Assembly (NCBI GenBank): GCA_035546855.1
Contig: DASZVY010000033.1
Coordinates: 62,001-126,000 of the forward strand
Length of the DNA stretch: 64,000 bases
Origin: Nitrobacter sp035546855
GTDB taxonomy: Bacteria > Pseudomonadota > Alphaproteobacteria > Rhizobiales > Xanthobacteraceae
Reading direction: 5' to 3'
A program made the position numbers and the translations under genes. Under the pieces are notes generated by a model. The model was not told the DNA's origin. It saw only the letters and a program-made list of their open reading frames with translations, and made no database searches. Shown here piece after piece: positions 1-9,476 of the stretch; position 1 is the stretch's first letter; each line of letters opens with the position of its first letter.

Positions 1-1289
1 CCCTGAAGCGCCCGGAACGAAGCCCGCGCATCGGCTTCGTTCCGCTGCGACGACACCTGCACGACGTAACCGCCGCTGCTGGCGGCGGGTGCAATCGATT
101 GCGGGCCTGGAGCGAGGGCGGCAACACGCGCAGGGGCTGCGGATGCCTGCGGGGACAGCGACAGCGGCGCATTGGCACTGGGAGCCGCTGCCACCTGAGG
201 CGGCGCGCGATGTGCGATAGCCGGGGCTGCCGCTGTCTCTGCTGCACGTCGAACCGGCAGGGCTGAGGCGTCGGCCTGATCGCCATGCACAGTCAGCGTC
301 CGGATTTTGCGCGGTTCATCGCCCGGGATCGTACCATTGGCAACGGTCGGCGGCGGACGCACGTTCGGAGCCACGCTGGCTGTCGTGGGTGGATTGGCAT
401 TTTGGTTCAGCGCCGGAAAAACCACACGCGGGGCGGCCGGAGCCGGCGCTGGCGCGGTTGCCTGAACGTCGACGGGCTGCTCCTCGCGCGGAACGATCTG
501 CTCGGTGCCGTCGGATGCCGACATGCGATCCTGAATGAGCTTGCCGACCGCATCCCCCGACGACTGCTGCTGGGGAATGATCTTGGTTGGCGTCGTGTCC
601 GCCTTGATGATCGGCGGCGCGCCGTTGCGAGTCGGATGGACATAGGTGCGATACGCGTATGCCGCGCCGGTTCCGACCACAGCCAGCGCCAGAACAGCGG
701 CCACCATCGCCATGCCCCCACGACGTTTCGGAGATGCTTCCATCTCCTCCCCATAGCCATCCTGATAGGCATAGCCGTCCCCGGGATAGCGATCGTCCTG
801 ATATCCGCCGGACGGCATATCATTCGCATGGTCCGGCTGACCGTACAGCGCATCGTCGTAGCGCGCGAGATCGGCGTCATGACCAAAGGCCGGTTGATCG
901 TCCGGCGCATGCACCGGATAGACGGCGGCGCGGCGCAACACCGGATGCGGCTCGGGAGCGGGCTCGGGATCATGGCGCGGCGGAGCCTGCCGCGACATCC
1001 GCTGGACCCACGGCGGAGGGGTGGCTATGGCGTCGCCGACCTCGTCCGCCGCGCTGGGCTCGCGATACGTCTCGTCCTGATATCCCCCGTCGGAATATCG
1101 ATCGTCGTGGCCGACGCTGACAGCCGGCTGCTGGCGGGGCCGCGCCTGACTTCCGAACGGATCGGTCTGCCCAATCAGGCGCGCGAGCTCCGCAAGCGGA
1201 TCACTCTCGGCTCTTTGAGATGCGCGATGATCGCCGCGGCCGTGGTCATCGTCGGCGGGGAAAGGTCGGTTCTGATATCGATCAGCCAT
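1..1289 (-). CDS. SPOR domain-containing membrane protein (3' end beyond window)
   Basis: The frame runs without a stop from an ATG at 1289 to the left edge, giving about 429 residues of an incomplete protein. Residues 1-185 are a hydrophilic Asp/Gln/Pro-rich region. A single hydrophobic segment lies at about 190-212, after the basic residues SPKRRGG. A long Pro/Ala-rich linker follows, and at about residue 407 the motif GGYVVQVSSQRNEADA begins, which is the start of a SPOR (peptidoglycan-binding) domain. This is the FtsN/DedD-like layout: cytoplasmic N-terminus, one membrane pass and a periplasmic SPOR domain. It lies 3' of argS and dgt on the same strand, a neighbourhood common in rhizobia. 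A role in cell division or cell-wall remodelling is inferred from the family. Confidence 0.85.
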   Translation of the reverse strand, partial: MADRYQNRPFPADDDHGRGDHRASQRAESDPLAELARLIGQTDPFGSQARPRQQPAVSVGHDDRYSDGGYQDETYREPSAADEVGDAIATPPPWVQRMSRQAPPRHDPEPAPEPHPVLRRAAVYPVHAPDDQPAFGHDADLARYDDALYGQPDHANDMPSGGYQDDRYPGDGYAYQDGYGEEMEASPKRRGGMAMVAAVLALAVVGTGAAYAYRTYVHPTRNGAPPIIKADTTPTKIIPQQQSSGDAVGKLIQDRMSASDGTEQIVPREEQPVDVQATAPAPAPAAPRVVFPALNQNANPPTTASVAPNVRPPPTVANGTIPGDEPRKIRTLTVHGDQADASALPVRRAAETAAAPAIAHRAPPQVAAAPSANAPLSLSPQASAAPARVAALAPGPQSIAPAASSGGYVVQVSSQRNEADARASFRALQ

Positions 1290-1356
1290 TGTGATGTTGC
1301 GTCCCCTTCGGGAAAGGAGCCAGCCCGCTTGTTCTAAACGAAACCGCTGCCACTAT

Positions 1357-1385
1357 AACTGCCCCGAGTCCCCATCCGGGCAGTT
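1357..1385 (-). terminator. Hairpin just after argS, possible terminator
   Basis: An 8-bp perfect inverted repeat, AACTGCCC at 1357-1364 and GGGCAGTT at 1378-1385, lies 8 bases past the argS stop. There is no U-run after the stem on the minus strand, so intrinsic termination is only a possibility. It lies upstream of the SPOR gene. Confidence 0.3.
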
Positions 1386-1392
1386 CACCCCA

Positions 1393-3186
1393 CTATCGCA
1401 TCTCGTCTGGAGCATGGACGCCAAGAACGGCAAGTCCCGAAGCCAGAACCGAGACGACGCCCTGAACCAATGCCAAGCGCGCCCTGGTCATCTCTGCATC
1501 ATTATTGATAATGAAGCGTAAATGAGGCAAATCGCGGCCCCTCGTCCAGAGCGCGTGAAATTCGCTGGCGAGATCATAGAGATAGAACGCGATCCGGTGG
1601 GGCTCGTGCGCGAGCGCCGCAGCCTCGATCGTGCGCGGGTAGAGCGCGAGCAGCCGCAGCAACCCAAGCTCTGCGGAATCAGTCAGCCGCTCAACTTCCG
1701 CCGAACCGAGAAAAGCCGCGCGCGCGGCATTGTCCGCCGGCAAATCGGGGAACACTTCGCGCGCATTCCGGAAAATCGAAAAGCCGCGGGCGTGGCCGTA
1801 CTGCACGTAGAACACCGGGTTGTCCTTGGACTGCTCGATCACCTTGGCAAGATCAAAATCGAGCACCGCGTCGTTCTTGCGGAACAACATCATGAAGCGC
1901 ACGGCGTCGGAGCCGACCTCGTCGACCACGTCGCGCAGCGTGACGAAGTCGCCGGAACGCTTCGACATCTTCACCGGCTCGCCGTTGCGCAAGAGCTTGA
2001 CGAGTTGCACGATCTTGACGTCGAGCGTGGCTGTGCCGGCGGTCACGGCCTTGATCGCCGCCTGGACGCGCTTGATGTAGCCGCCATGGTCGGCGCCCCA
2101 GACGTCGATCATGTTGAGGAAGCCGCGATCGAACTTGGTCTTGTGGTAGGCGATGTCGGAAGCGAAGTAGGTATAGCCGCCATCCGACTTCTTCAGCGGG
2201 CGATCCACGTCGTCGCCATAGGCGGTGGCCAGGAACAGGGTCTGCTCGCGATCCTCGTAGTCTTCGACCGGCGCGCCCTTCGGCGGCGGCAGGCGCCCCT
2301 CGTAGACATCGCCCTTCGCACGCAGGAAATCGATGGTGGCGGCGACGCGATCCGCGCCGCCCTCGATCAGCGAGCGTTCCGAGAAGAACACGTCGTGCGT
2401 GATGTTGAGCGCGGCGAGATCACCCTTGATCATCTCCATCATCATGGCGATGGCTTTGGCGCGCACGACCGGCAGCCATTCCGCTTCCGGCGCGTTCAGA
2501 AGCTTGTCGCCATGTTCGGCCGCAAGCGCCCGCCCGACCGGCTTCAGGTAGTCACCGGGATAAAGCCCTTCGGGAATCTCGCCGATGTTCTCACCGAGCG
2601 CCTCGCGATAACGCAGGAAAGCCGAGCGCGCGAGCACATCGACCTGCGCGCCGGCATCGTTGATGTAGTATTCGCGCGTGACGTCGTGGCCAGCGAATGT
2701 GAGCAGGCTCGCCAGCGCGTCTCCGAACACAGCCCCCCGGCAATGGCCGACATGCATCGGGCCGGTCGGATTGGCCGAGACGTATTCGACGTTGACCTTT
2801 TCGCCCGCGCCGACGCGGCTACGGCCATAACCCTCGCCCTCTCGCAACACGGTGCGCAAGGCGTCCGCCCAGACTGACGGTTTGAGGGTCAGGTTGATGA
2901 AGCCGGGGCCGGCGATATCGACTTTTTCAATCAAGCCGTCCGCGCTCAACTTTCCGGCGATGCGCTCGGCGAGGTCGCGCGGCTTGGCTTTCGCCTCTTT
3001 CGCCAGCACCATCGCCGCGTTGGTCGCCATGTCGCCATGGGAGGCGTCGCGCGGCGGCTCGACAACGATGCGCGACAGGTCCAGGCCCTCAGGCAAGACG
3101 CCGTCGGCAGCCAGCGCGGTGCAGATCGCCTGAACGCGAGACAGAACGGTGGCGAAAAGGTGCTGCGAAGGGGCTGAATCGATCAT
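1393..3186 (-). CDS. argS: Arginyl-tRNA synthetase
   Basis: A class I aminoacyl-tRNA synthetase of 597 residues that charges tRNA-Arg with arginine using ATP, in the cytoplasm. The N-terminal 100 residues fit the ArgRS additional N-terminal domain. The HIGH signature is PTGPMHVGH at about 140-148, preceded by NVEYVSANP. The KMSKS loop is KMSKRSGDFVTL, in the C-terminal half. The last 130 residues are the helical DALR anticodon-binding domain. Length is normal for the family. The ATG at 3186 is the first in frame and leads straight into MIDSAPSQHLFATVLSRV. It lies 51 bp after dgt on the same strand, so the two are probably co-transcribed. Confidence 0.97.
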   Translation of the reverse strand: MIDSAPSQHLFATVLSRVQAICTALAADGVLPEGLDLSRIVVEPPRDASHGDMATNAAMVLAKEAKAKPRDLAERIAGKLSADGLIEKVDIAGPGFINLTLKPSVWADALRTVLREGEGYGRSRVGAGEKVNVEYVSANPTGPMHVGHCRGAVFGDALASLLTFAGHDVTREYYINDAGAQVDVLARSAFLRYREALGENIGEIPEGLYPGDYLKPVGRALAAEHGDKLLNAPEAEWLPVVRAKAIAMMMEMIKGDLAALNITHDVFFSERSLIEGGADRVAATIDFLRAKGDVYEGRLPPPKGAPVEDYEDREQTLFLATAYGDDVDRPLKKSDGGYTYFASDIAYHKTKFDRGFLNMIDVWGADHGGYIKRVQAAIKAVTAGTATLDVKIVQLVKLLRNGEPVKMSKRSGDFVTLRDVVDEVGSDAVRFMMLFRKNDAVLDFDLAKVIEQSKDNPVFYVQYGHARGFSIFRNAREVFPDLPADNAARAAFLGSAEVERLTDSAELGLLRLLALYPRTIEAAALAHEPHRIAFYLYDLASEFHALWTRGRDLPHLRFIINNDAEMTRARLALVQGVVSVLASGLAVLGVHAPDEMR

Positions 3187-3237
3187 GATATCGCGTGGTT
3201 TCGGTGGGGTCGGCGTTCCCCGGTTGACAGGCGCCGC

Positions 3238-4452
3238 CTAACGCAATTCCGGGGTCGAGTCAAAAAGACGCTGGTGCTCGGTAATGGCGAAACGGTCGGT
3301 CATCCCGGCGATGAAATTGCCGATCCGCCGCGCCCGGTCCGCCTCGGTTTCATGCCCCCTGCTCCCGGCCGGCCCCCATTCCGGCGGAAGGTCTGCGGGT
3401 CTGTTGCGATAGTGCGCGAACAAATCCCACACCACGGCTTCGGCGTCGCCCATCACCCGCATCACGCGCTCATGACGGTACATCCGTTGCTTCAGGAAAG
3501 CCTTGATGCCGGCCTCGGCGGCAGCCGCCTCCGGCGTAAAAGCGATCAGCGGCTGCGCCGCCTGCCGGACATCGTCCGCCGATTGCGGCGCAGCCTTCGC
3601 GAGGCGTCGGCGCGACTCCGTGACGACAGCCATAATGAGACAGGAGATCAATTCCCGGACCAGCTCTGCGCCGCGGCGGTCGTCGTCCAGCGCCGGATAG
3701 CGACGGTCGATCTCGGCGATCATCGCTGCCGTCAGCGGCATCAGCCGAAGATCATCGACGGAAAACAGTCCCGCGCGAAGACCGTCATCGATATCGTGCG
3801 CATCGTAGGCGATGTCGTCGGCCAGCGCTGCCACCTGCGCCTCAAGCGAAGCATAGCTCCATAGCTCCAGGTCGTAGCCGCGATTGAACTCGGCAATGCC
3901 AACGGGAACGCCGCGATCCCTGTAGCGGTCGATCGGCGCCCCGCTCCGGTCGATCAACGGCCCATTGTGCTTGACGATGCCTTCGAGGGATTCCCACGTC
4001 AGATTGAGCCCATCGAATTGCGGGTAGCGATGTTCCAGCGCGGTGATGACTCGCAGCGTCTGCGCGTTGTGATCGAACCCTCCAAAAGCTTCGAGACACG
4101 CATCGAGCGCCCGTTCGCCGGCGTGACCGAACGGCGGATGGCCGAGGTCATGCGCCAGCGCCAGGGTTTCTGTCAGATCTTCCTCAAGGCCGAGCTGTCG
4201 CGCGATCGCGCGGGCGATCTGGGCCACTTCGAGCGTATGCGTCAGCCGCGTCCGGTAATGATCACCTTCATGATAGACGAACACCTGGGTCTTGTGCTTC
4301 AGCCGCCGGAAGGCGGTGGAATGAATCACCCGGTCGCAATCTCTCCGGAACGGGCTGCGGGTCTTGGCCGGCGGCTCGTCGAACTGACGGCCACGGCTGC
4401 GATCGGGGTCGCAGGCATAAGCCTCACGAGGAGCTGCCATTCCGACCGACAC
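3238..4452 (-). CDS. dgt: Deoxyguanosinetriphosphate triphosphohydrolase-like protein (dGTPase)
   Basis: An HD-superfamily metal phosphohydrolase expected to split dGTP or other dNTPs into nucleoside and triphosphate. The HD residues are visible with this start: H72 (THTLEV), H101-D102 and H105/H110 (LAHDLGHPPFGHAG). The N-terminus carries the family motif FRRDCDRVIHSTAFRRLKHK. I chose GTG at 4452 (VSVGMAAPREAYACDP, 404 residues) because AGAGG lies 10 bases upstream and homologues start with MSVGMAAPR. The frame stays open to an ATG at 4521, but that extension looks non-coding. It is transcribed divergently from erpA and lies upstream of argS. Confidence 0.93.
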   Translation of the reverse strand: MSVGMAAPREAYACDPDRSRGRQFDEPPAKTRSPFRRDCDRVIHSTAFRRLKHKTQVFVYHEGDHYRTRLTHTLEVAQIARAIARQLGLEEDLTETLALAHDLGHPPFGHAGERALDACLEAFGGFDHNAQTLRVITALEHRYPQFDGLNLTWESLEGIVKHNGPLIDRSGAPIDRYRDRGVPVGIAEFNRGYDLELWSYASLEAQVAALADDIAYDAHDIDDGLRAGLFSVDDLRLMPLTAAMIAEIDRRYPALDDDRRGAELVRELISCLIMAVVTESRRRLAKAAPQSADDVRQAAQPLIAFTPEAAAAEAGIKAFLKQRMYRHERVMRVMGDAEAVVWDLFAHYRNRPADLPPEWGPAGSRGHETEADRARRIGNFIAGMTDRFAITEHQRLFDSTPELR

Positions 4453-4562
4453 GCTGTTTTGGCCTCTAACCATTTGATTCTGCGTTCCCGCACACTTAAC
4501 TACGACTTGCGGGCATTTCAAAACCTCGGAAAATAGCCGCGCATCGCAGACGGAGTCGCAGG

Positions 4563-4895
4563 ATGACAGACGCCCCCATCACCGTGAGCGAAAGGGCCGC
4601 CCGGCGGATCGGAGAAATCCTCAAGTCCGAAGGCGATGGCGCCATGCTGAGGATCAGCGTCGAGGGCGGCGGCTGTTCCGGCTTTCAATACAAATTCGAC
4701 GTCGAGCATGCCAAGGCGGACGACGACCTGGTGATCGCAAAGGATACGGCGGTGGTGCTGATCGATCCCGCCTCGGTGCCGTTCCTCTCGGGGTCCGAGG
4801 TCGACTTCGTCGACGACCTGATCGGCGCCTCATTCCGGGTGGTCAATCCCAATGCCACCGCATCCTGCGGATGCGGGACAAGCTTCTCGATCTGA
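4563..4895 (+). CDS. erpA: A-type iron-sulfur cluster insertion protein
   Basis: A 110-residue HesB/IscA/ErpA family carrier that passes Fe-S clusters to apo-enzymes. The three conserved cysteines are present: C38 in GGGCSGF, and C102 and C104 in the C-terminal SCGCGTSFSI. Length is normal and there is no fusion. The start ATG is preceded by GGAG with a spacing of 7. It is divergent from dgt across a 110-bp promoter region and is followed closely by a hairpin. Whether it acts as ErpA, IscA or SufA cannot be told from sequence alone, but this location next to dgt and argS is the usual one for the alphaproteobacterial erpA-type gene. Confidence 0.93.
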   Translation: MTDAPITVSERAARRIGEILKSEGDGAMLRISVEGGGCSGFQYKFDVEHAKADDDLVIAKDTAVVLIDPASVPFLSGSEVDFVDDLIGASFRVVNPNATASCGCGTSFSI

Positions 4896-4901
4896 GAGCA
4901 T

Positions 4902-4921
4902 CGGTTCCGTGCTCGGAACCG
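4902..4921 (+). terminator. Hairpin after erpA, probable terminator
   Basis: A perfect 8-bp stem (CGGTTCCG / CGGAACCG) with a TGCT tetraloop starts 7 bases after the erpA stop. No T-run follows, so it may be a 3'-end-stabilising hairpin or a weak terminator. Confidence 0.45.
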
Positions 4922-5079
4922 GGAAATCGGCTAATCCGCTGACAAACCGCCGCTCGAATTAACCCACGCTTATTATTGGGCTGCTTAGTTCGTGGCACGC
5001 GGCGTGACGATACGGCCGTGACCGGGCGTACGAAATTCTTTTCGCCGCTCATGCCCTATGCGAAAGGCGGGATGTTTTC

Positions 5080-5733
5080 ATGCCGAAGATCGATACGGTG
5101 CGTGCCCCAATCGCACTACCCTCCAAATTCATCCTTCTCGATCTTACCGAGCGCGTGATCGTCGTTTCGTTGTTTGGACACTTTGCGTACGGGGTTATCC
5201 GGCAATACACAGGAGCCCCGAATATCATCACGGCATTGTTGTTCGCAGCCGAATTCATCCCGTTCGTATTGATTGTGTTACGTGCGTCGTCACGAAGTCT
5301 TTCGCAAAACCCGCTCGATTGGCTGTTCGGCATTGCCGGGACAGCTTTTCCATTGCTGATTTCACCGACCGTCGCCGTCGAGCCGCTCATTCCACGCGCG
5401 ATCTGTCTGACGTTAGTGCTGGTTGGCATGTGCGTTCAGATATCGGCGAAGATCGTCCTTGGGTCGAGCTTCGGCATCATTGCAGCCAACCGGGGCATCA
5501 AAATTCTCGGCCCCTATCGCGTAATCCGGCATCCGATGTATGCCGGCTATACGCTGACGCATATTGGTTTATGGCTGGCCATGCCCTCGCTCCGGAACGC
5601 GATCCTTTACGGTTGTGCGCTGGCATTGCAGATCGTCCGCATTCGCCGGGAGGAGCGTGTTCTCAATCTCGATCCGGCCTATCGCAACTTCGCTTCGCAG
5701 GTCCGTTACCGGTTGCTGCCGGGCCTGTTCTGA
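5080..5733 (+). CDS. Isoprenylcysteine carboxyl methyltransferase-like membrane protein
   Basis: A membrane protein of 217 residues with several hydrophobic segments (about 22-40, 50-68, 83-98, 105-125 and 160-180). The C-terminal part carries the ICMT/phospholipid methyltransferase signature: GPYRVIRHPMYAG at about 147-159, then EERVL and an aromatic tail ending RLLPGLF. The family transfers methyl groups from SAM to lipid-like or isoprenylated substrates within the membrane. The substrate here is unknown. The start ATG has AAAGGCGGGA upstream. It stands alone between erpA and xthA. A second ICMT-like protein lies at 19951-20553. Confidence 0.75.
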   Translation: MPKIDTVRAPIALPSKFILLDLTERVIVVSLFGHFAYGVIRQYTGAPNIITALLFAAEFIPFVLIVLRASSRSLSQNPLDWLFGIAGTAFPLLISPTVAVEPLIPRAICLTLVLVGMCVQISAKIVLGSSFGIIAANRGIKILGPYRVIRHPMYAGYTLTHIGLWLAMPSLRNAILYGCALALQIVRIRREERVLNLDPAYRNFASQVRYRLLPGLF

Positions 5734-5881
5734 CCGCCGACATCAAGCCTGAATTGTCGGCTCGCCCGGTTTCGTGGAGGCCATCGACCAGCCGATTGAC
5801 CCCGGTCCCCCGTCCGTGCTGCAACCACGATCCTGATAAGCCTGTCAGCGACGGACAAAACTAAGCGATCGGATCGTCATC

Positions 5882-6670
5882 ATGCGCATAGCGACCTGGA
5901 ACGTGAACTCGGTTCGGCAGCGTCTGGATCATTTGCTGACCTGGTTGCGGGAAACGGCGCCGGATGTCGCCTGCCTGCAGGAAATCAAATGCGTCGACGA
6001 GCAATTTCCGCGGGAGCCGATCGAGGCGCTCGGCTATCATGTGGTGACGCACGGTCAAAAGACCTTCAACGGCGTGGCGCTGCTATCCAAGTTTCCATTC
6101 GACGAGACCAAACCGCGCCTCGCCGGCGACGATGACGACGTCCAGTCCCGCTTTCTCGAGGGCGTGGTGTCGCTCAAACATGGCGTCCTCCGCGTGGCGT
6201 GCCTCTATTTACCCAATGGCAACCCTCCGAATACCGAGAAATATCCCTATAAGCTCAAATGGATGTCGCGGCTTATTGAATATTCGCGGGAACGTTTGAA
6301 CAGCGAGGAGCCGTTCGTGCTGGCTGGCGATTTCAACGTCATTCCCGCACCTGCCGACGTCTATAATCCGGCGGCCTGGGTCGATGACGCGCTGTTTCGG
6401 CCAGAGACGCGGGAACGCTTTCAAGCCTTGCTCGGACTGGGCCTGACCGATGCCCTCCGGGCGGTCTCGGATGCAGCCGGTGAATACACTTTCTGGGATT
6501 ATCAGGCCGGAGCCTGGCAGAAGAACAACGGTCTGCGCATCGACCATCTGCTGCTATCGCCGCAGGCGGCCGATCGCCTGACCGGTGTCGGCATCGATCG
6601 CCACGTCCGGGCCTGGGAAAAGGCGTCGGATCACGTCCCGGTGTGGGCCGATCTCAATCTGCGGGCCTGA
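5882..6670 (+). CDS. xthA: Exodeoxyribonuclease III / AP endonuclease
   Basis: A 262-residue member of the exonuclease-endonuclease-phosphatase superfamily acting in base-excision repair: AP-site cleavage and 3'-end clean-up. Catalytic motifs are complete: N7 (TWNVNS), E34 (LQEIK), Y109 (CLYLPNG), D150 and N152 (GDFNV), D221 (RIDHLL), and D250-H251 (SDHVPV). Length is typical of bacterial XthA. The start MRIATWNVNS is unambiguous. It is monocistronic and convergent with the Sel1-repeat gene, with 30 bp between the stops. Confidence 0.95.
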   Translation: MRIATWNVNSVRQRLDHLLTWLRETAPDVACLQEIKCVDEQFPREPIEALGYHVVTHGQKTFNGVALLSKFPFDETKPRLAGDDDDVQSRFLEGVVSLKHGVLRVACLYLPNGNPPNTEKYPYKLKWMSRLIEYSRERLNSEEPFVLAGDFNVIPAPADVYNPAAWVDDALFRPETRERFQALLGLGLTDALRAVSDAAGEYTFWDYQAGAWQKNNGLRIDHLLLSPQAADRLTGVGIDRHVRAWEKASDHVPVWADLNLRA

Positions 6671-6700
6671 TACAGCCGGCTTATCCGCCGACGGCGCGCG

Positions 6701-7501
6701 TCAGTCGCGGCGGCCCTGCACCCAGTGCTCGAGCATCTGGAGCGCCATGGCGCGATCGTCCTCCGACGCCTTGGCAATAGCCTTGTTGTAGCTGTCCTTG
6801 ATCCAGGTCTCGTCGGGCGCGGCGGCATCTCGCGCCAGCGTCAGCCACATCAGGCCCCGCGCAGCCTGCCTGGGCAGGTGATCGCCGTTGAACAACATCT
6901 GTCCAAGCACAGCCTGTGCCTGGTGCTGTCCTTTCTGGGCGGCAAGGCCGAGCCAGCGCGCGCCATACTTGGCGTCCCGTGGCGCGCCAATCCCCTGCAG
7001 GTAAAGCCGGCCCAGATCGTACTGAGCATCCGCATTGCCGAAATAGGACGCGGCATAGGAGAACATCTCCCGCGCTCGCTCCGGATCGGCCTTGATCTTG
7101 GAGTTCGGGATGCCCTCGAGATAGTACCGGCCCAATTCGACGAAGGCTTTGGCGACGATCGCGGCCTGGGGCGCATGGGGATTGTCTTCCGCGTGCGCAT
7201 TGGCAATCCGGCTGAAATACTGGAAGGCGCGCAGATCATCCTGGGTGACGCCGTCGCCATTCGCGTACATCCGGCCGAGTTTCCATTGCGCGATCGGATG
7301 TCCTTCCTCGGCGAGCGCCGTCAGCGACGGCACGGCCTTCATCAGGGCCTTGTCGTTGGGGAGCGGCGGCGCGACCACGGACAGCGCGGCCGGGCTGCTG
7401 CCCTGCCCGGCCACCGTTCCGTCGAAGGCGAAGGCGGGCGCAGCGGCCGATGCCGCCCCCACAACCAACGCTACAAAAACCGTACGCCTAAATATCCGCA
7501 T
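6701..7501 (-). CDS. Secreted Sel1-repeat (tetratricopeptide-like) protein
   Basis: A protein of 266 residues from the ATG at 7501. The N-terminus MRIFRRTVFVALVVGAAS followed by APAFAFDG is a Sec signal peptide cleaved near residue 26. Sel1-like repeats follow, for example GHPIAQWKLGRMYANGDGV, DAQYDLGRLYLQGIGAPRD and HQAQAVLGQMLFNGDHLP. Such solenoids bind proteins and are often periplasmic. The start overlaps the ilvD stop by 14 bases, so it is probably translated from the ilvD message. An upstream in-frame extension inside ilvD was rejected because it would bury the signal peptide. The function is unknown. Confidence 0.85.
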   Translation of the reverse strand: MRIFRRTVFVALVVGAASAAAPAFAFDGTVAGQGSSPAALSVVAPPLPNDKALMKAVPSLTALAEEGHPIAQWKLGRMYANGDGVTQDDLRAFQYFSRIANAHAEDNPHAPQAAIVAKAFVELGRYYLEGIPNSKIKADPERAREMFSYAASYFGNADAQYDLGRLYLQGIGAPRDAKYGARWLGLAAQKGQHQAQAVLGQMLFNGDHLPRQAARGLMWLTLARDAAAPDETWIKDSYNKAIAKASEDDRAMALQMLEHWVQGRRD

Positions 7502-9212
7502 AGCACTGTTTCTCGTGCGCTCCCCCGGGATGGGTGAGCGCACCGCTGACCGCCGGACCGACCTGCTGGGCATATTTCCAGAGCGCCCCGGACGTGTAGT
7601 TGGTCGCGCGCGGCGCCCATCCCGTCTTGCGTCGGGCAAGTTCCGCGTCGGTCAATTTTACGTTAAGTGTCCCGGCGACCGCGTCGATCTCGATAACGTC
7701 GCCGTCTCGCACCAGGCTGATCGGACCACCCACGGCCGCCTCCGGGCCGACATGGCCGATGCAGAAGCCGCGCGTGGCGCCCGAGAAGCGACCGTCCGTG
7801 ATCAGGGCCACCTTGCCGCCCATTCCCTGACCGTAGAGAGCCGCGGTGGTCGCCAGCATCTCACGCATGCCGGGGCCGCCCTTCGGCCCCTCGTAGCGGA
7901 TGACGATGACATCGCCTTCCCGAAAGGCTTTCTTCTGGACGGCCTCGAAGGCATCTTCCTCGCAGTCGAAGCAGCGCGCCGGTCCGGTGAACGTCAAAGT
8001 CGACATGCCCGCGACCTTCACGATCGCTCCTTCCGGCGCGAGATTTCCCCTCAATCCAACCACACCGCCGGTCGCGGTGATCGGCTTGTCCGCCGGACGC
8101 ACCACGTCCTGATGCGGATTCCATTTCACGTTCTTCAGGTTCTCGGCAATCGTGCGTCCGGTGACCGTCATGCAGTCGCCGTGCAGATAACCGTGATCGA
8201 GCAGGGTTTTCATCAAAAGCGGTATGCCCCCAGCTTCGAACATGTCTTTGGCGACATAACGGCCACCCGGCTTCAAATCTGCGACGTATGGTGTCTTTTT
8301 GAAGATTTCGGCCACATCGAACAGGTCGAACTTGATGCCGGCCTCGTTGGCGATCGCCGGCAGGTGCAACCCGGCATTGGTCGATCCGCCTGACGCGGCA
8401 ACGACGGCGGCGGCGTTCTCCAGCGCCTTGCGGGTCACGATGTCCCGCGGCCGGATATTGGAGGCGATCAATTCCATCACCTTCTCGCCGGCCGCCATGC
8501 AGAAGGAATCGCGGATTTCGTAAGGTGCCGGAGCGCCGGCCGAGTACGGCAGCGCAAGCCCGATGGCCTCCGAGACCGTCGCCATGGTGTTGGCGGTAAA
8601 TTGCGCCCCGCAGGCACCCGCCGACGGGCATGCCACCCGCTCGATCTCGTCGAGGTCGGCATCCGACATCTCGCCGACCGAATGCTTGCCGACGGCCTCG
8701 AACATATCCTGCACCGTGACCTGCTGGCCGCGAAAATTCCCGGGCAGGATCGAGCCGCCGTAGATGAAAATGGAGGGCACGTTGAGGCGGACCATGGCCA
8801 TCATCATGCCCGGCAGCGACTTGTCGCAACCGGCAAGGCCGATCAGAGCATCATAGGCATGGCCACGGATGGTGAGTTCAACGGAATCCGCGATGCACTC
8901 GCGCGACGGCAGCGACGAATACATGCCGGCGTGTCCCATCGCCATGCCGTCGGTCACCGTGATGGTGCAGAACTCGCGCGGCGTGCCGCCGCCGGCGGAC
9001 ACGCCTTTCTTGACCGCCTGAGCCTGACGCATCAGGGCGATATTGCACGGCGCAGCCTCATTCCAGCACGACGCCACGCCGACGAACGGCTGGTGAATCT
9101 GCTGGGTCGTCAATCCCATGGCGTAGAGGTACGAGCGATGCGGTGCCCGCTCCGGGCCCTCGGTCACGTGCCGGCTCGGCAACCTGCTCTTGATATTGGT
9201 CTTGGCGTCCAT
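7488..9212 (-). CDS. ilvD: Dihydroxy-acid dehydratase
   Basis: An Fe-S dehydratase of 574 residues converting 2,3-dihydroxy-isovalerate and -methylvalerate to the 2-keto acids for valine, leucine and isoleucine synthesis. Cluster-ligand cysteines are visible at C56 (EAAPCN), C129 (AGCDKSLPG) and C201 (CPSAGACG). DK130-131 and the C-terminal GRFSGATRG substrate-binding motif are also present. I chose the ATG at 9212 (MDAKTNIKSRLPS) because it gives the usual family length. An in-frame extension to 9290 looks non-coding. A 264-bp gap upstream probably holds the promoter, but no leader peptide or attenuator could be recognised there. Confidence 0.95.
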   Translation of the reverse strand: MDAKTNIKSRLPSRHVTEGPERAPHRSYLYAMGLTTQQIHQPFVGVASCWNEAAPCNIALMRQAQAVKKGVSAGGGTPREFCTITVTDGMAMGHAGMYSSLPSRECIADSVELTIRGHAYDALIGLAGCDKSLPGMMMAMVRLNVPSIFIYGGSILPGNFRGQQVTVQDMFEAVGKHSVGEMSDADLDEIERVACPSAGACGAQFTANTMATVSEAIGLALPYSAGAPAPYEIRDSFCMAAGEKVMELIASNIRPRDIVTRKALENAAAVVAASGGSTNAGLHLPAIANEAGIKFDLFDVAEIFKKTPYVADLKPGGRYVAKDMFEAGGIPLLMKTLLDHGYLHGDCMTVTGRTIAENLKNVKWNPHQDVVRPADKPITATGGVVGLRGNLAPEGAIVKVAGMSTLTFTGPARCFDCEEDAFEAVQKKAFREGDVIVIRYEGPKGGPGMREMLATTAALYGQGMGGKVALITDGRFSGATRGFCIGHVGPEAAVGGPISLVRDGDVIEIDAVAGTLNVKLTDAELARRKTGWAPRATNYTSGALWKYAQQVGPAVSGALTHPGGAHEKQCYADI

Positions 9213-9476
9213 CGCGACCTGTTTCCTCGGCTCGGGTGCTCTCGACCCGGAAGTCCCGAAGCCCGGAAACCCGTTGCGTTGCTGCACCACGGTCCTTGGC
9301 CTACGCCAATGATTTCACGAAGCCGTGTGGCCAAAAAGCGGCACACAGAGGAGCTACCCGCCCGTACGGTTAAATGTTCAAGTAGTGTTGCGGGTCGGCA
9401 ACAATCGTTGCGGCCGGGCAACCATGATTCGCAGACGGCAGTGGGTTAGCGCGTTTCGCCGGCGGCGCTTCCGAGG

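Noticed and set aside
9213..9476. Search for a leader peptide or riboswitch upstream of ilvD
   Set aside because: No run of Leu/Val/Ile codons after a ribosome site and no terminator/antiterminator pair could be found.
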